Source of the DNA: Psychroflexus aestuariivivens
GTDB lineage: Bacteria; Bacteroidota; Bacteroidia; Flavobacteriales; Flavobacteriaceae
DNA: 64,000 bases
Direction: 5' to 3'
Assembly (NCBI RefSeq): GCF_004010055.1
Contig: NZ_RQVT01000050.1
Coordinates: 186,001-250,000 of the forward strand
Each line of letters begins with the position of its first letter. Within the stretch, counting starts at the first letter, position 1. This document shows positions 9,392 to 18,495 of this stretch, one piece after another. A model generated the notes under the pieces. The model saw only the letters and a program-made list of their open reading frames with translations, made no database searches and was not told the origin of the DNA. Both the position numbers and the translations under genes were made by a program.

Positions 9392-12300
9392 TTATTTACC
9401 TATGTTGAATCTAATATATGTCATTATTTCCCATTCTGAACCATTTGGAAAGCCAACAGGACTTACTATTGGTTCAGCATTGAAAGATCCAATTGGTGTA
9501 GCGTTTGGAGAATATCTAGGAGAAAATTCATTTAAAGATCTCCAAATACCTCTAATACCAATTTGTGTGCTTGGTAAAATATACCATTCTGGCTTACCTA
9601 AAGTCGTAGATAAATCGAGCATTAATTGTAGAGGGAAAGTCAAGTTAAAATCTCTATGATAATCGAAAGGTCCCCAATCGTTTACTTTTACATCACCATT
9701 AATAATAAATTTTTTGTAGAAAACATTAATATTGGCACCCATTCTGTTTGTAAGTAACCTATCAGAATCACCTTGAGCTTGACCATTACCATAATAAAAA
9801 GAGCCTACCATTCCAAAATCAGGACTTAATTTTGATACTAATCTAGCGTGTGCTTCCCAAAGGTCTTCTGCTGGAACAGAGGTTCCAAAAGCAAAAAATT
9901 CTCTGGTGTCAAGAAAACCAATATGCGCATCCATTGTTGTTGGTAAATGTCTGAAAACAAAACCAGCACTCATTGCAAACTTTGCATCCTCAGCTTTATT
10001 GTTATCCCAATCATACATGTAAGTTCCAGGAGTAGGATCGTAGGTAAATAGAATTTCTGCAGCAGTTGTCTCTCTGTTTCCTCTTACAGCAAAAGGGTCA
10101 TCAATAACATTTCTTAAACGACCTGGAGCGTCAACGTTATTTGGCATTGGATCTACCAAAGGTTTTTGCCATAAAAAATTAGGAGCTATTTGCCATTTCC
10201 CAATGTTGTAAGTTAAACCTGTGAGAAAGTTGCTTTGGTTGCCGCTTCCGTTATCTTTCAGTTTCCATCCAGTAAAAGTTAAGGTTGGATCAGCTCCACC
10301 ATTTGCAACAAGTCCCATCACAGAACCTTGTGCGTACCAGTTAAATTTTCCTGCAGAATAAGTTAACTTCGCTTTACCACCCCAATTATCTTCTGAATTA
10401 ACTTTATCTACAACTACTTCTCCATTATCATTAATATCTTGATAGGTACTACCATTCAATGGTCTTCCTGCCCAAATACCTCCCAATGTAATTCCAAAAC
10501 TACCAAGGTCGCGTTCGAAAGCCAAAGTTGCTCTTTCAGTAGGCCATGGTGGAATAACACCACTTCGTACTTGATTTGGATCGAGAATTCGTCGGCCATT
10601 TTCGTCAAATTCTAAAGATGTTTCGACATCTCTGTGATAAATACCTGTTATATCCCATTTTTCTATAGTTTTACTATATTTAAAAAGCATTGTTGGATTA
10701 GCTCCCCACCACAATTGAGGACCAAACGCAGCTTTCAGACCGTCTAATTCACCTTTTGCGTCAACTTCTATTCCTGATATAACACCACCATAAATATCTA
10801 AATTTGGACCATAGTTAGCTTCAGGATACAAGCCGAAAATATCTCCTTCGTAACCCCAGTGATAATGACCTGTTCTATAAAACCCTCTTAAGTCAAATAA
10901 TTCGTTATTCCATTCAAATTCTGCTTGATAAAGTGCTACTCTATTAATATCATCTTGAATAATCTGACCATCGTTAGTTTGAAGTGTAACTGGTCTTGCA
11001 CGATTTTCATAGAAAATTTCGTTAATCGGATTTTCAGCAATCTCACCTATAATATTGAAATCGGCATTAAACCTAACATTTGGAGCAGGCTTTCCACCTA
11101 CGCCAATAAAATATGACTGCATTTGGTCAAATCCAAGTTGATTTGGATAAGTATTATCATCAGGGTTTGGATTATCTGGAGTAGTAATTAAGCTACCACC
11201 AGTATAAAATGTAGATAAATGCGCTGCAACTCTACTGATTTCAACTTTTTTAGCATTTCCACCTCCCATTGCTGCTTTATCTCCTCTAGCTTTTAAAACT
11301 GCATCCATCAAGGAAATATTACTAAAATAGTTATCGACAAAATCAGCATCGACTCCTTCTGCGTATGGGTCTAATTTATGAGCTTCTTTTAATGCATAGT
11401 ATGATGCACGTGGATATAAGTCGTACAAACCTCTTGCATTTGTAGCACCTTTTGCACAAATCCCAAACCATTCTTCATTCATATTATTTTCACCCTCTTC
11501 ATGGTCTCTGTCGTAACCTCCATTTGACCAAGATGCGTTGCTATCATGAACATCAAGGTTTTTGGTTTGTCCATACTTCCACCAGCCATCGCTAAATTGA
11601 AAAGTGAAACCACCTATGGAATTACCAGCTTTTCCAAGTCCGGCAGCATTTTCATAGATATCTTTCCAATTGTTTACCATGTAGTAAGCCTGAGATTTCT
11701 GATCTTCTTGATTTTCAATAGCATTAAATGCATCGGCTCCAAATTCTGTAAATAATACTGGTTTACCATAGACTTCTTTGATGGTTTCAAATGCATCACC
11801 AAAAGATTTTCCTCTATACATATTTGTTCCATAAATATCTACATCAGGACATTCTTCAGCAATAATTTCTAGAAATAGAACATCTCCGTTACAAATTGCT
11901 ACTGGTAATGAGCTGTTAATCTCTTTCATTTTAATAGCAGCTTCATTCATTAATCGATACATCGGACGTCCTCTATTCTCTCCAACAGCTTGTTTTTGAT
12001 CTTCTTCGTCAGGAAAATCCTCAGTTTCAGCGCCAGCCCAAAACAAACCGTAATTATTTTCATTTCCTAAAAGGAAAAGCAAAAGACCTGGTGTTCCTTT
12101 ATAATCTTTAGCCAATTTAGTGACTTCGGAAAGAAGTAATTTTTCGGTAGCAGGATCATCATATTTAGTAACTGGTGTCCAAACACCATCGATAGTCAAA
12201 CCGTATCTACCAAAAGAATGATTAAGCATTGTGTAAATGCCATAATTTTCATAAATATATTTTATCCATTTTGGTTGAATACCAGTATAAAGTCTTATTG

Positions 12301-12562
12301 TGTTGACTCCCATATTTTTGAGTAAACCCATCTCGGAGTCAAGGGCTGCTTTAATTACTTCATCTGATTGATTCCATAAACTGTAATTAAAATTTGTTCC
12401 AATAGGAAAATAATCCCAGTTCATACCGTTTACGATGAAGTCTTTACCATCTACCTGTAGCTTCATGTCTTGGTTTTCGTTTACAACTTTTACTTTTTGT
12501 GCTTGAGAAAAACTCAGTGATGTGAAAAGCAATAGTGTGCTTGCAATTAGAAATTTTTTCAT
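9392..12562 (-). CDS. Glycoside hydrolase TIM barrel fused to an outer-membrane beta-barrel
   Basis: This 1056-residue protein begins with a signal peptide (MKKFLIAS, cleavage near residue 20). Residues about 25-400 form a clan GH-A-like TIM barrel: NTIRLYTGI near 87, a putative acid/base Glu in LLGNEN (E168) and a putative nucleophile Glu in FTEFGADA (E273), 105 residues apart. GH2, GH5 and GH72 catalytic domains all resemble it and I cannot choose between them. From about residue 440 to the end the sequence changes to alternating amphipathic strands with aromatic girdles, ending MTYIRFNIGK, as in outer-membrane porin barrels. There is no TonB box or plug domain, so it is not a SusC. It leads the glucan operon. 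The enzyme part should face the periplasm. The fusion is seen directly; the porin function is inferred. Confidence 0.8.
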   Translation of the reverse strand: MKKFLIASTLLLFTSLSFSQAQKVKVVNENQDMKLQVDGKDFIVNGMNWDYFPIGTNFNYSLWNQSDEVIKAALDSEMGLLKNMGVNTIRLYTGIQPKWIKYIYENYGIYTMLNHSFGRYGLTIDGVWTPVTKYDDPATEKLLLSEVTKLAKDYKGTPGLLLFLLGNENNYGLFWAGAETEDFPDEEDQKQAVGENRGRPMYRLMNEAAIKMKEINSSLPVAICNGDVLFLEIIAEECPDVDIYGTNMYRGKSFGDAFETIKEVYGKPVLFTEFGADAFNAIENQEDQKSQAYYMVNNWKDIYENAAGLGKAGNSIGGFTFQFSDGWWKYGQTKNLDVHDSNASWSNGGYDRDHEEGENNMNEEWFGICAKGATNARGLYDLYPRASYYALKEAHKLDPYAEGVDADFVDNYFSNISLMDAVLKARGDKAAMGGGNAKKVEISRVAAHLSTFYTGGSLITTPDNPNPDDNTYPNQLGFDQMQSYFIGVGGKPAPNVRFNADFNIIGEIAENPINEIFYENRARPVTLQTNDGQIIQDDINRVALYQAEFEWNNELFDLRGFYRTGHYHWGYEGDIFGLYPEANYGPNLDIYGGVISGIEVDAKGELDGLKAAFGPQLWWGANPTMLFKYSKTIEKWDITGIYHRDVETSLEFDENGRRILDPNQVRSGVIPPWPTERATLAFERDLGSFGITLGGIWAGRPLNGSTYQDINDNGEVVVDKVNSEDNWGGKAKLTYSAGKFNWYAQGSVMGLVANGGADPTLTFTGWKLKDNGSGNQSNFLTGLTYNIGKWQIAPNFLWQKPLVDPMPNNVDAPGRLRNVIDDPFAVRGNRETTAAEILFTYDPTPGTYMYDWDNNKAEDAKFAMSAGFVFRHLPTTMDAHIGFLDTREFFAFGTSVPAEDLWEAHARLVSKLSPDFGMVGSFYYGNGQAQGDSDRLLTNRMGANINVFYKKFIINGDVKVNDWGPFDYHRDFNLTFPLQLMLDLSTTLGKPEWYILPSTQIGIRGIWRSLNEFSPRYSPNATPIGSFNAEPIVSPVGFPNGSEWEIMTYIRFNIGK

Positions 12563-12591
12563 ATTTTAGAATATTGTAAATTCATTATTTT

Positions 12592-12625
12592 CAAACTTAA
12601 AGGTTTTAGTTGTTAAATATTCAAA
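12592..12625 (-). promoter_or_regulatory. Candidate Bacteroidota promoter for the glucan operon
   Basis: On the minus strand 12599-12592 reads TAAGTTTG, an exact match to the -7 consensus TAnnTTTG. A TTTG that could serve as the -33 element lies at 12625-12622, 22 bp away, close to the usual spacing. The start codon of the fusion gene is 29 bp downstream of the -7 element. Confidence 0.55.
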
Positions 12626-12760
12626 AAAATACACTACAAAAAACATACACTGTATTATTATATCAATTTTTATACATTATTCATAAAAATATTCTAAATA
12701 GCTACAATACTGGGATGTTAAAGCCATCATAAAAACAGGCATAAAAAAACAATTATCAGG

Positions 12761-12771
12761 TTTGTATAGGT
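12761..12771 (-). promoter_or_regulatory. Shared motif ACCTATACAAA, candidate operator
   Basis: The minus strand reads ACCTATACAAA about 200 bp upstream of the glucan operon start codon. The same 11 bases occur in the same orientation about 85-95 bp upstream of the sugar porter gene (19959-19969). Both targets belong to one pathway and a regulator gene lies next to the porter, so this may be its operator. That link is inference. Confidence 0.4.
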
Positions 12772-12802
12772 GTTGTAGGGTTTTTTTTAGTTGTTGTAAA
12801 GG
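12771..12802. repeat. Direct repeats TGTTGTA(G/A)GG in the glucan operon control region
   Basis: TGTTGTAGGG at 12771-12780 and TGTTGTAAAGG at 12792-12802 start 21 bp apart, two helical turns, and each is followed by a run of T. They adjoin the TTTGTATAGGT motif. Such phased repeats often mark regulator sites, but poly-T slippage could also explain part of the similarity. Confidence 0.35.
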
Positions 12803-12964
12803 TCTTTTTTTTTAATATGCAGGTCAAAAATCGCTTTTTATGATGATTTTCGTGTCTCTTCGAAATCGTTGTCGATAAAATTAAAACTGAAATTTTAGAG
12901 TAAAAACTATATAAATCGATTCTGAAAGCTATTTAAATTCAAAAATTTTAGAAATTATTTGGTT

Positions 12965-13010
12965 TTTAAAACTAAGTTTAAAATGAAGCAGGATTAAACT
13001 TAGTTTTAAA
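12965..13010 (-). terminator. Long inverted repeat after the GH3 gene
   Basis: Bases 12965-12981 and 12994-13010 are perfect 17-bp inverted arms with a 12-base loop, starting 35 bp downstream of the GH3 stop codon. The stem is AT-rich and lacks a strong T run immediately after it, so it may act as a terminator or as an mRNA 3-prime stabiliser. Confidence 0.6.
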
Positions 13011-13045
13011 TGTGATAGATAGAAGTTGAAATAAGATTAATGTAT

Positions 13046-15319
13046 TTATAATTCAAATGAATTGGAAAGGTCAGCTTGAGAATCTTCACCAACGAATACA
13101 TTAAAGCTGCCTTTTTCAACTAAAAATTCTCCTTTAGTGTTGTAAAACCCCAGATGTTCGTCTTTAAGTTTAAAGTTGATTATTCTATTTTCACCAGCTT
13201 CTAATTCAACTTGCTCAAAGCTTTTCAATTCTTTTAAAGGCCTTGTAACACTAGCAAATTCATCTTGAATGTACAATTGAACAGTAGTTTTTCCTTTTCG
13301 CTTTCCTGTGTTAGTCACTTTTACTGAAATTAAAACAGTGTTATCTTCAGTATAAGTATTTTTAACTTTTAGATCTTCAAAACTAAAAGTAGTATAGCTC
13401 AGACCATAACCAAAAGGATATAAAGGTGAATTTTTTTCGTCTGTATAATGTGACCAAAATACCTCACCAGGAGAAGGAAGTTTAGGTCTTCCTGTAGATT
13501 TTTGATTATAATAAATAGGAACTTGTCCGACATGACGTGGAAATGTCATCGGTAATTTTCCGCTAGGATTATATGCTCCATAAAGTACTTTAGCAATAGC
13601 GTTTCCACTTTCAGTACCTAGATGCCAAGCCTCTACAATAGCGGGAATATGCTCGTCTGCCCATGGTAAAGCAAGCGGTCTTCCGTTTTGCAAAACCAAA
13701 ACAATATTCTTATTGACTTTATAAACTTCCTCCAAGAGCTCCTGCTGAACGCCAGGTAAATCGAGTCTAGTTCTACTTCTTGCTTCTCCACTTTGTAAAC
13801 CATGTTCACCTAAAACCATAATTACAACATTTGCTGATTTTGCTGCTGAAATGGCTCTTGCAAAGCCGCTTTTATCTATATTATTCACATTAAGTTCTCT
13901 TGTGAAAGAAACTTCACCAGTGACAACATCTGCTCCCTTTGAATAAGTATAATTGTTTTTATCATACTTTTTTAAACCTTCAAGAACTGTGATGGCTGTA
14001 CCTTCGTCTGCACCTAATCTCCAGCTTCCTAATGGGGACGTTTTGTCATCGGCTAGAGCTCCAATGACGGCAATATTTTGACCTGAGGTTTCTAAAGGAA
14101 GTAAATCGTTTTCATTTTTAAGTAAAACAATTGACTTTTTTGCCATTTCAAGAACATCGTCTCTAAATTTTGTATTGTATAAAGTCTCTTTTTGTCTTTC
14201 AACTGAACAATATTTGTAAGGATCATCAAAAAGACCAAGTTCATATTTTACTTTCAATATTCGTCTTACCGCATCATCAATTAATTTTTCATCAATTTCA
14301 CCATCTTCTACTAAAGTTTTAAGCTCTTCAATATAATGATAAGATTCCATATCCATATCAGAGCCAGCAATTACTGCTTGTTTAGCTGCTTCTCGACCGT
14401 CTTTAACAAAACCATGAGCAACCATTTCACCAACGGAATCCCAATCTGAAACCACAAAGCCTTCGAAATCCCATTTTTCTTTTAGAATTTCTCTTAAAAG
14501 GAATTCATCGCCCGTAGCAGGAACACCGTTTAGGACATTAAAGGCATTCATAAAAGATTTTACATCTGCATCGACTGCTGCTCTAAAAGGAGGAAAAACA
14601 ACATTGTACAGAGTTGAAGTACCAATATCTACAGTGTTATATTCCCTACCTGCTTCTGCAAAACCATAAGCAGCAAAATGCTTGGCAGTAGCAGCAATTG
14701 TATTTAATGAAGACAGATCGTCACCCTGGAAACCATTAATTCTGGCTTTTGCAATTTGGCTACCTAAATAAGGATCCTCTCCTGCGCCCTCCATGGCTCT
14801 ACCCCATCTGGCATCTCTGGAAATATCTACCATTGGAGCGAATGTCCAATTTATTCCTGCAGCTGAAGCTTCTTCTGCGGCAATTTCTGCAGAACGTTTC
14901 ATGGCTTCGAGATCCCAACTTGCAGCTTCAGCAAGAGGAATTGGGCTAATGGTTTTATAACCGTGTACAACATCAAAACCAAACAAGAGTGGAATACCAA
15001 GTCTAGACTCTTCCACAGCCATTTTTTGTACAGCCCTTACATTTTTAACCCCATGAACATTGAGCATAGATCCTACCATACCGCTTTTGATATGTTCTAA
15101 CTTTTTGGCTGTTCTTCCCTTGTCAGGTTGTGGTCCTGTGAAATCCATGAAACCACTATATTGATTCATCTGACCTATTTTTTCTTGTAAAGTCATTTTC
15201 GACAGAAGTTCTTCCACTTTTTGGTCAATTTTTAATTCTTCTGTTTTATTATTTAAAGAAGGGTTTTGCTGGCAACTAAAAAAAAGAATGCCAACAAAAC
15301 CCAATAAAATTAATCTCAT
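13046..15319 (-). CDS. bglX: GH3 family beta-glucosidase lipoprotein (BglX-like)
   Basis: This 757-residue protein is a typical three-domain GH3 enzyme. A lipoprotein signal ends at FFSC (Cys16). The N-terminal TIM barrel carries KHFAAYG near 213-219 and the nucleophile Asp in VVSDWD (D292). The alpha/beta sandwich has VIMVLGEHGLQSGEARSR, and a fibronectin-III-like domain closes the protein. It should release glucose from the non-reducing ends of beta-glucan oligosaccharides, probably in the periplasm. The gene stands alone: 373 bp separate it from the regulator gene upstream and 483 bp from the operon downstream, so it probably has its own promoter, though I found no exact -7 element upstream of it. 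Confidence 0.93.
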   Translation of the reverse strand: MRLILLGFVGILFFSCQQNPSLNNKTEELKIDQKVEELLSKMTLQEKIGQMNQYSGFMDFTGPQPDKGRTAKKLEHIKSGMVGSMLNVHGVKNVRAVQKMAVEESRLGIPLLFGFDVVHGYKTISPIPLAEAASWDLEAMKRSAEIAAEEASAAGINWTFAPMVDISRDARWGRAMEGAGEDPYLGSQIAKARINGFQGDDLSSLNTIAATAKHFAAYGFAEAGREYNTVDIGTSTLYNVVFPPFRAAVDADVKSFMNAFNVLNGVPATGDEFLLREILKEKWDFEGFVVSDWDSVGEMVAHGFVKDGREAAKQAVIAGSDMDMESYHYIEELKTLVEDGEIDEKLIDDAVRRILKVKYELGLFDDPYKYCSVERQKETLYNTKFRDDVLEMAKKSIVLLKNENDLLPLETSGQNIAVIGALADDKTSPLGSWRLGADEGTAITVLEGLKKYDKNNYTYSKGADVVTGEVSFTRELNVNNIDKSGFARAISAAKSANVVIMVLGEHGLQSGEARSRTRLDLPGVQQELLEEVYKVNKNIVLVLQNGRPLALPWADEHIPAIVEAWHLGTESGNAIAKVLYGAYNPSGKLPMTFPRHVGQVPIYYNQKSTGRPKLPSPGEVFWSHYTDEKNSPLYPFGYGLSYTTFSFEDLKVKNTYTEDNTVLISVKVTNTGKRKGKTTVQLYIQDEFASVTRPLKELKSFEQVELEAGENRIINFKLKDEHLGFYNTKGEFLVEKGSFNVFVGEDSQADLSNSFEL

Positions 15320-15692
15320 AAACAGTTGTGCATTTTGATTTAAAATAAATAAAGTTGCTCATGTTACTAATAATCTATGAATTGTTTTTAGCTACAAAAC
15401 TTTAAACATGAACAACTTAAATACAAATTACGAAAGAATTTTTGAAGTATTACAAAAGATATCAAAACAACCACTACTAATTTAACACCGACGACGTCCA
15501 AAACTGAGTGACTTAGAGCTTATAAGCTTATTTTCAACTACTAAATTTGTAGGCATAAATAGTAAAAATTGACTTATTCAGAAGACTTCCCTCAAGCTTT
15601 ACTTATAAAATTGATTTAGTTTGTATAAATTTACTTTTGATAGAAATATCAATAACATTAAAATCAACATTTTTTAAAATACACAACTGGTT
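15320..15692. other. Intergenic region upstream of the GH3 gene
   Basis: This 373-bp gap has no supportable gene or RNA. It contains a perfect 12-bp palindrome AGCTTATAAGCT (15517-15528), about 200 bp upstream of the GH3 start, and at 15620-15630 a 9-of-11 match to the motif shared by the other two glucan promoters. No exact TAnnTTTG element was found for the minus strand. Confidence 0.4.
15517..15528. promoter_or_regulatory. Perfect 12-bp palindrome upstream of the GH3 gene
   Basis: AGCTTATAAGCT is a perfect palindrome in the otherwise empty gap upstream of the GH3 beta-glucosidase gene. It could be an operator, but short AT-rich palindromes also arise by chance. Confidence 0.25.
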
Positions 15693-18485
15693 TTACAATT
15701 CAAGGATATAATTTGTCAAGCTATCATTTCGGCTTAAATCCATTTTTTTTCGCAATCGATATCGCTTAACTTCAACGCTCCTTGTTGAAATATTAAATAG
15801 TGGTGCAATTTCTTTAGATGAAAGATTTAATCTCAAGTAAGCACATAGCTTAAGGTCATTAGGTGTTAGTGATGGATGCTTAGATTTTATTTTTTTCAGG
15901 AAGTCTTTATCCGCATTATTAAATGCTTCTTCAAAAAATTTCCAATCGTCAGAATTATTCAAATTACGGTTTATTACTTTAAGAACCTTGTCTAGCTTGT
16001 CGTCCTTAGTTTTGACCATCTTCAAATCACTTTTTATACCTGAAAGAAATTCATTCTTTTTAATTAAACTCATAGTAGAAATAGCTAATTCTTTATTTTT
16101 ATTCTCTATATCTTGTTTGAGTTTTTCATTATTAATCTTCATGATTTTCTGCTTGCTTTCTAAGTCTTTTAGCTCAAGTTCTTTATTGGCTTTTTCTTGT
16201 AGTTTACGCTTCTGCTTTTTATAATATTGTTTGTAGAAAACGTGAATCACTATTCCTAAGATTATTAGAACCAGTATATAAAATGCAATCATGAGATTAC
16301 TTAAATAAAATGGTTTTAAAATTGTAAATGAAAAGGTAAGGACTTCACTTATATTATTTTTACCGATTCTTGATCTCACTTTAAAAACATAATCTCCGTG
16401 TGGTAAGTTTTTGAAGCTAACTTCACTTTCTTTTTGCCAATTACTCCAATTAGGTGTGTAATTTTCGAGTTTATATTGATACTCTGTTTCAAAAGACGCT
16501 TCGAAATTGTATGAACTAACATCAAAATTTAGATTGTTGTTTTTATATTTTAATTCATGTTTATTAGTCAAACCAGAAATTACTTCATCCCATTTATTTT
16601 GTACACTTATAGAGTTAATAAACACCTCTGGCTTAGGTTGTGTGAAATCCTTCAAATTTAAAAGCTGGTATCCATTGCTATTTCCCAACAAATAAGTATC
16701 CGGATAAATAAGGCTAACATTCTCGTAGCCTGAAATTTGCTCACGATTTCCATGGTTTAAAGGAATATGTTCTATTATAAATTCATTTTTAACAGAACTA
16801 GGAATAAGTAAGGTAATATCAGTCTGAGAAAATACCCAAATCCTATCATCTTCAGTTTTAACCAACCTTCCAGAAGTATATGTTTCTGGATCATAAACAG
16901 ATGATAATTTTGCATTTTTTATAAAGGTTGAACTACTTTCATCGTAAGTAAATATTCCATTTTTAAAAGCATATAAAATTTTGTCCTGATATTTTATAAT
17001 TGAAGAGTACAAACCTTTTGGTACAGAGCTATCCTTTTTTAAATCAATAACTTCTGTTAAGTTTTGATTTAAAGTAAGTTTATAGACGCCCTTATATTCA
17101 TGGTTAACCAGGATAGTGGTGCTATCTATAAATTCGAAGTATTTAGTTGAAATATCAAAGCCTTTAACTTTATTGACATAGGTAAGACTATCATTACTTT
17201 CTCTTTTTAAAATGTGTAATCCATTATAATTTCCAGATATGATCGTTGAATCATTCGCCGCTCTAAACATCCATGTTCCTTGCAAGTTTTTAATGAGTTT
17301 TGCTTTATTTCCTTCAATCTGAAATGTCCCTACATTATGACCGCAGAGTAGGATGTTATCATGTTTAAATAATGACCAGACCTGACCTTTTGTACCTTTT
17401 ATAAATTTGAATTTCTTTTCTGAAATGTCACGATAAAACAAGCCTTGATTTGTGCCTAAATATATTGTATCCCTAAAATTGACAGAACAATATACCGTAC
17501 CAAGTTCTCCATTATCATCATTATAGATAGAAATACTTGAACTCTTATTAACACAATTAATACCGTTATCAAGGCCAAGCCATATATTAGAATTTTGGTC
17601 TTCAAACAAATTTAAAACAGTATTGTTTGTTAATGCATTTTCTTGTGTAAGTTGGTATTCTACTTGTTTATTATGCAGCTTTAGCAATCCGTGTGAAATT
17701 GTTCCTAAATAGATTTCACCATTGTCAAGTTGAATACTACTATAAATAGAAATTTTTGACCAAATTTCCTCGAAATTGTCTGGTATAAATTCCTCATTAG
17801 TTTCTAGATTTATAATTCCATTATACTGGGTCTGAGCATAAAGTTCATTGTTAATTTTGTACAAATTAATAAGTAAGCTATTCTTAAAAATTTCAGAAGT
17901 ATTTACAGCGACCTCTTCACCATTTACTTGTTTAAATATTCCCTTATTGATTTTATGATAATAAAGAATATTATCAATCACCACCATTTTGCTAATTCCA
18001 AAATTCGAGGTGATTATATCAAACTTATTGTCTAAAGTATTATAAAGATAAATCGAGTTAAGTGATTGAAAAACGATATAATGTTCAAGTTGATCAATTT
18101 TCCAAAATTGTTCGTCTTCTAATAAGTCAAGATCATTAGAAAGTGACTGGTATTGATAATCACCCAAACTGTCTTTTGTCCATACGCCAAAATCCATATA
18201 CGCTCCGCTGTAAACTTTATTTTCTAAAGCAAAAACAGACCGTAAAATTGTTTTATTAGGAGAATCTTTCAATTCCCATTTTTCACCATCAAATTTTAGT
18301 AAACCTTTGCTATTTGCAAAAAAAATATTTTTTTCTGCAGTTTGAGTAATAGACCAATTTTGATTATCAGCACCATAATCACCAGTCGAATATTTTGAAA
18401 CAGGCGGCAGTTCTTGAGCTACCATATTTGCTGTCAAGCATAATAAGAAACAGCTCTTGATAAGTAATAAAATACTTTGATTCAA
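15693..18485 (-). CDS. SusR-like propeller / Y_Y_Y / LuxR-type membrane regulator
   Basis: The product (930 residues from the TTG at 18485) has a signal peptide and a long region of beta-propeller repeats (motifs such as NIWLGLDNGIN and LYLGTNQGL). A triple-tyrosine domain follows (about 662-715, EYQYKLENYTPNWSNW), then one transmembrane helix (about 728-752), a coiled coil, and a C-terminal LuxR-type helix-turn-helix (about 873-925, with LRLNLSSKEIA). This is the SusR-like layout: periplasmic sugar sensing coupled to a cytosolic DNA-binding domain. I prefer the TTG at 18485, 10 bp after the porter stop, because it starts the signal peptide. The only upstream ATG (18620) overlaps the porter gene by 125 bp. 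It is probably co-transcribed with the porter and controls the glucan genes (inference). Confidence 0.85.
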   Translation of the reverse strand: MNQSILLLIKSCFLLCLTANMVAQELPPVSKYSTGDYGADNQNWSITQTAEKNIFFANSKGLLKFDGEKWELKDSPNKTILRSVFALENKVYSGAYMDFGVWTKDSLGDYQYQSLSNDLDLLEDEQFWKIDQLEHYIVFQSLNSIYLYNTLDNKFDIITSNFGISKMVVIDNILYYHKINKGIFKQVNGEEVAVNTSEIFKNSLLINLYKINNELYAQTQYNGIINLETNEEFIPDNFEEIWSKISIYSSIQLDNGEIYLGTISHGLLKLHNKQVEYQLTQENALTNNTVLNLFEDQNSNIWLGLDNGINCVNKSSSISIYNDDNGELGTVYCSVNFRDTIYLGTNQGLFYRDISEKKFKFIKGTKGQVWSLFKHDNILLCGHNVGTFQIEGNKAKLIKNLQGTWMFRAANDSTIISGNYNGLHILKRESNDSLTYVNKVKGFDISTKYFEFIDSTTILVNHEYKGVYKLTLNQNLTEVIDLKKDSSVPKGLYSSIIKYQDKILYAFKNGIFTYDESSSTFIKNAKLSSVYDPETYTSGRLVKTEDDRIWVFSQTDITLLIPSSVKNEFIIEHIPLNHGNREQISGYENVSLIYPDTYLLGNSNGYQLLNLKDFTQPKPEVFINSISVQNKWDEVISGLTNKHELKYKNNNLNFDVSSYNFEASFETEYQYKLENYTPNWSNWQKESEVSFKNLPHGDYVFKVRSRIGKNNISEVLTFSFTILKPFYLSNLMIAFYILVLIILGIVIHVFYKQYYKKQKRKLQEKANKELELKDLESKQKIMKINNEKLKQDIENKNKELAISTMSLIKKNEFLSGIKSDLKMVKTKDDKLDKVLKVINRNLNNSDDWKFFEEAFNNADKDFLKKIKSKHPSLTPNDLKLCAYLRLNLSSKEIAPLFNISTRSVEVKRYRLRKKMDLSRNDSLTNYILEL

Positions 18486-18495
18486 AAGATCAACA

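Larger units (their letters stand above)
12563..13045. other. Intergenic control region between GH3 gene and glucan operon
   Basis: This 483-bp AT-rich gap contains no convincing gene. It holds, from right to left, a long inverted repeat just after the GH3 stop (12965-13010), then direct repeats of the form TGTTGTA near 12771 and 12792, the motif TTTGTATAGGT (12761-12771) that recurs upstream of the sugar porter gene, and a -7 promoter element close to the start of the fusion gene (12592-12599). This layout suggests that the operon beginning at 12562 has its own regulated promoter. Confidence 0.6.

Noticed and set aside
9392-12562. SusC/TonB-dependent transporter
   Set aside because: The C-terminal barrel is there, but no TonB box, carboxypeptidase-like domain or plug domain can be seen before it; a glycosidase domain is in that place.
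12563-13045. Small RNA or missed gene in the 483-bp gap
   Set aside because: No frame with a plausible start and product, and no recognisable RNA fold apart from the inverted repeat; the signals look regulatory.
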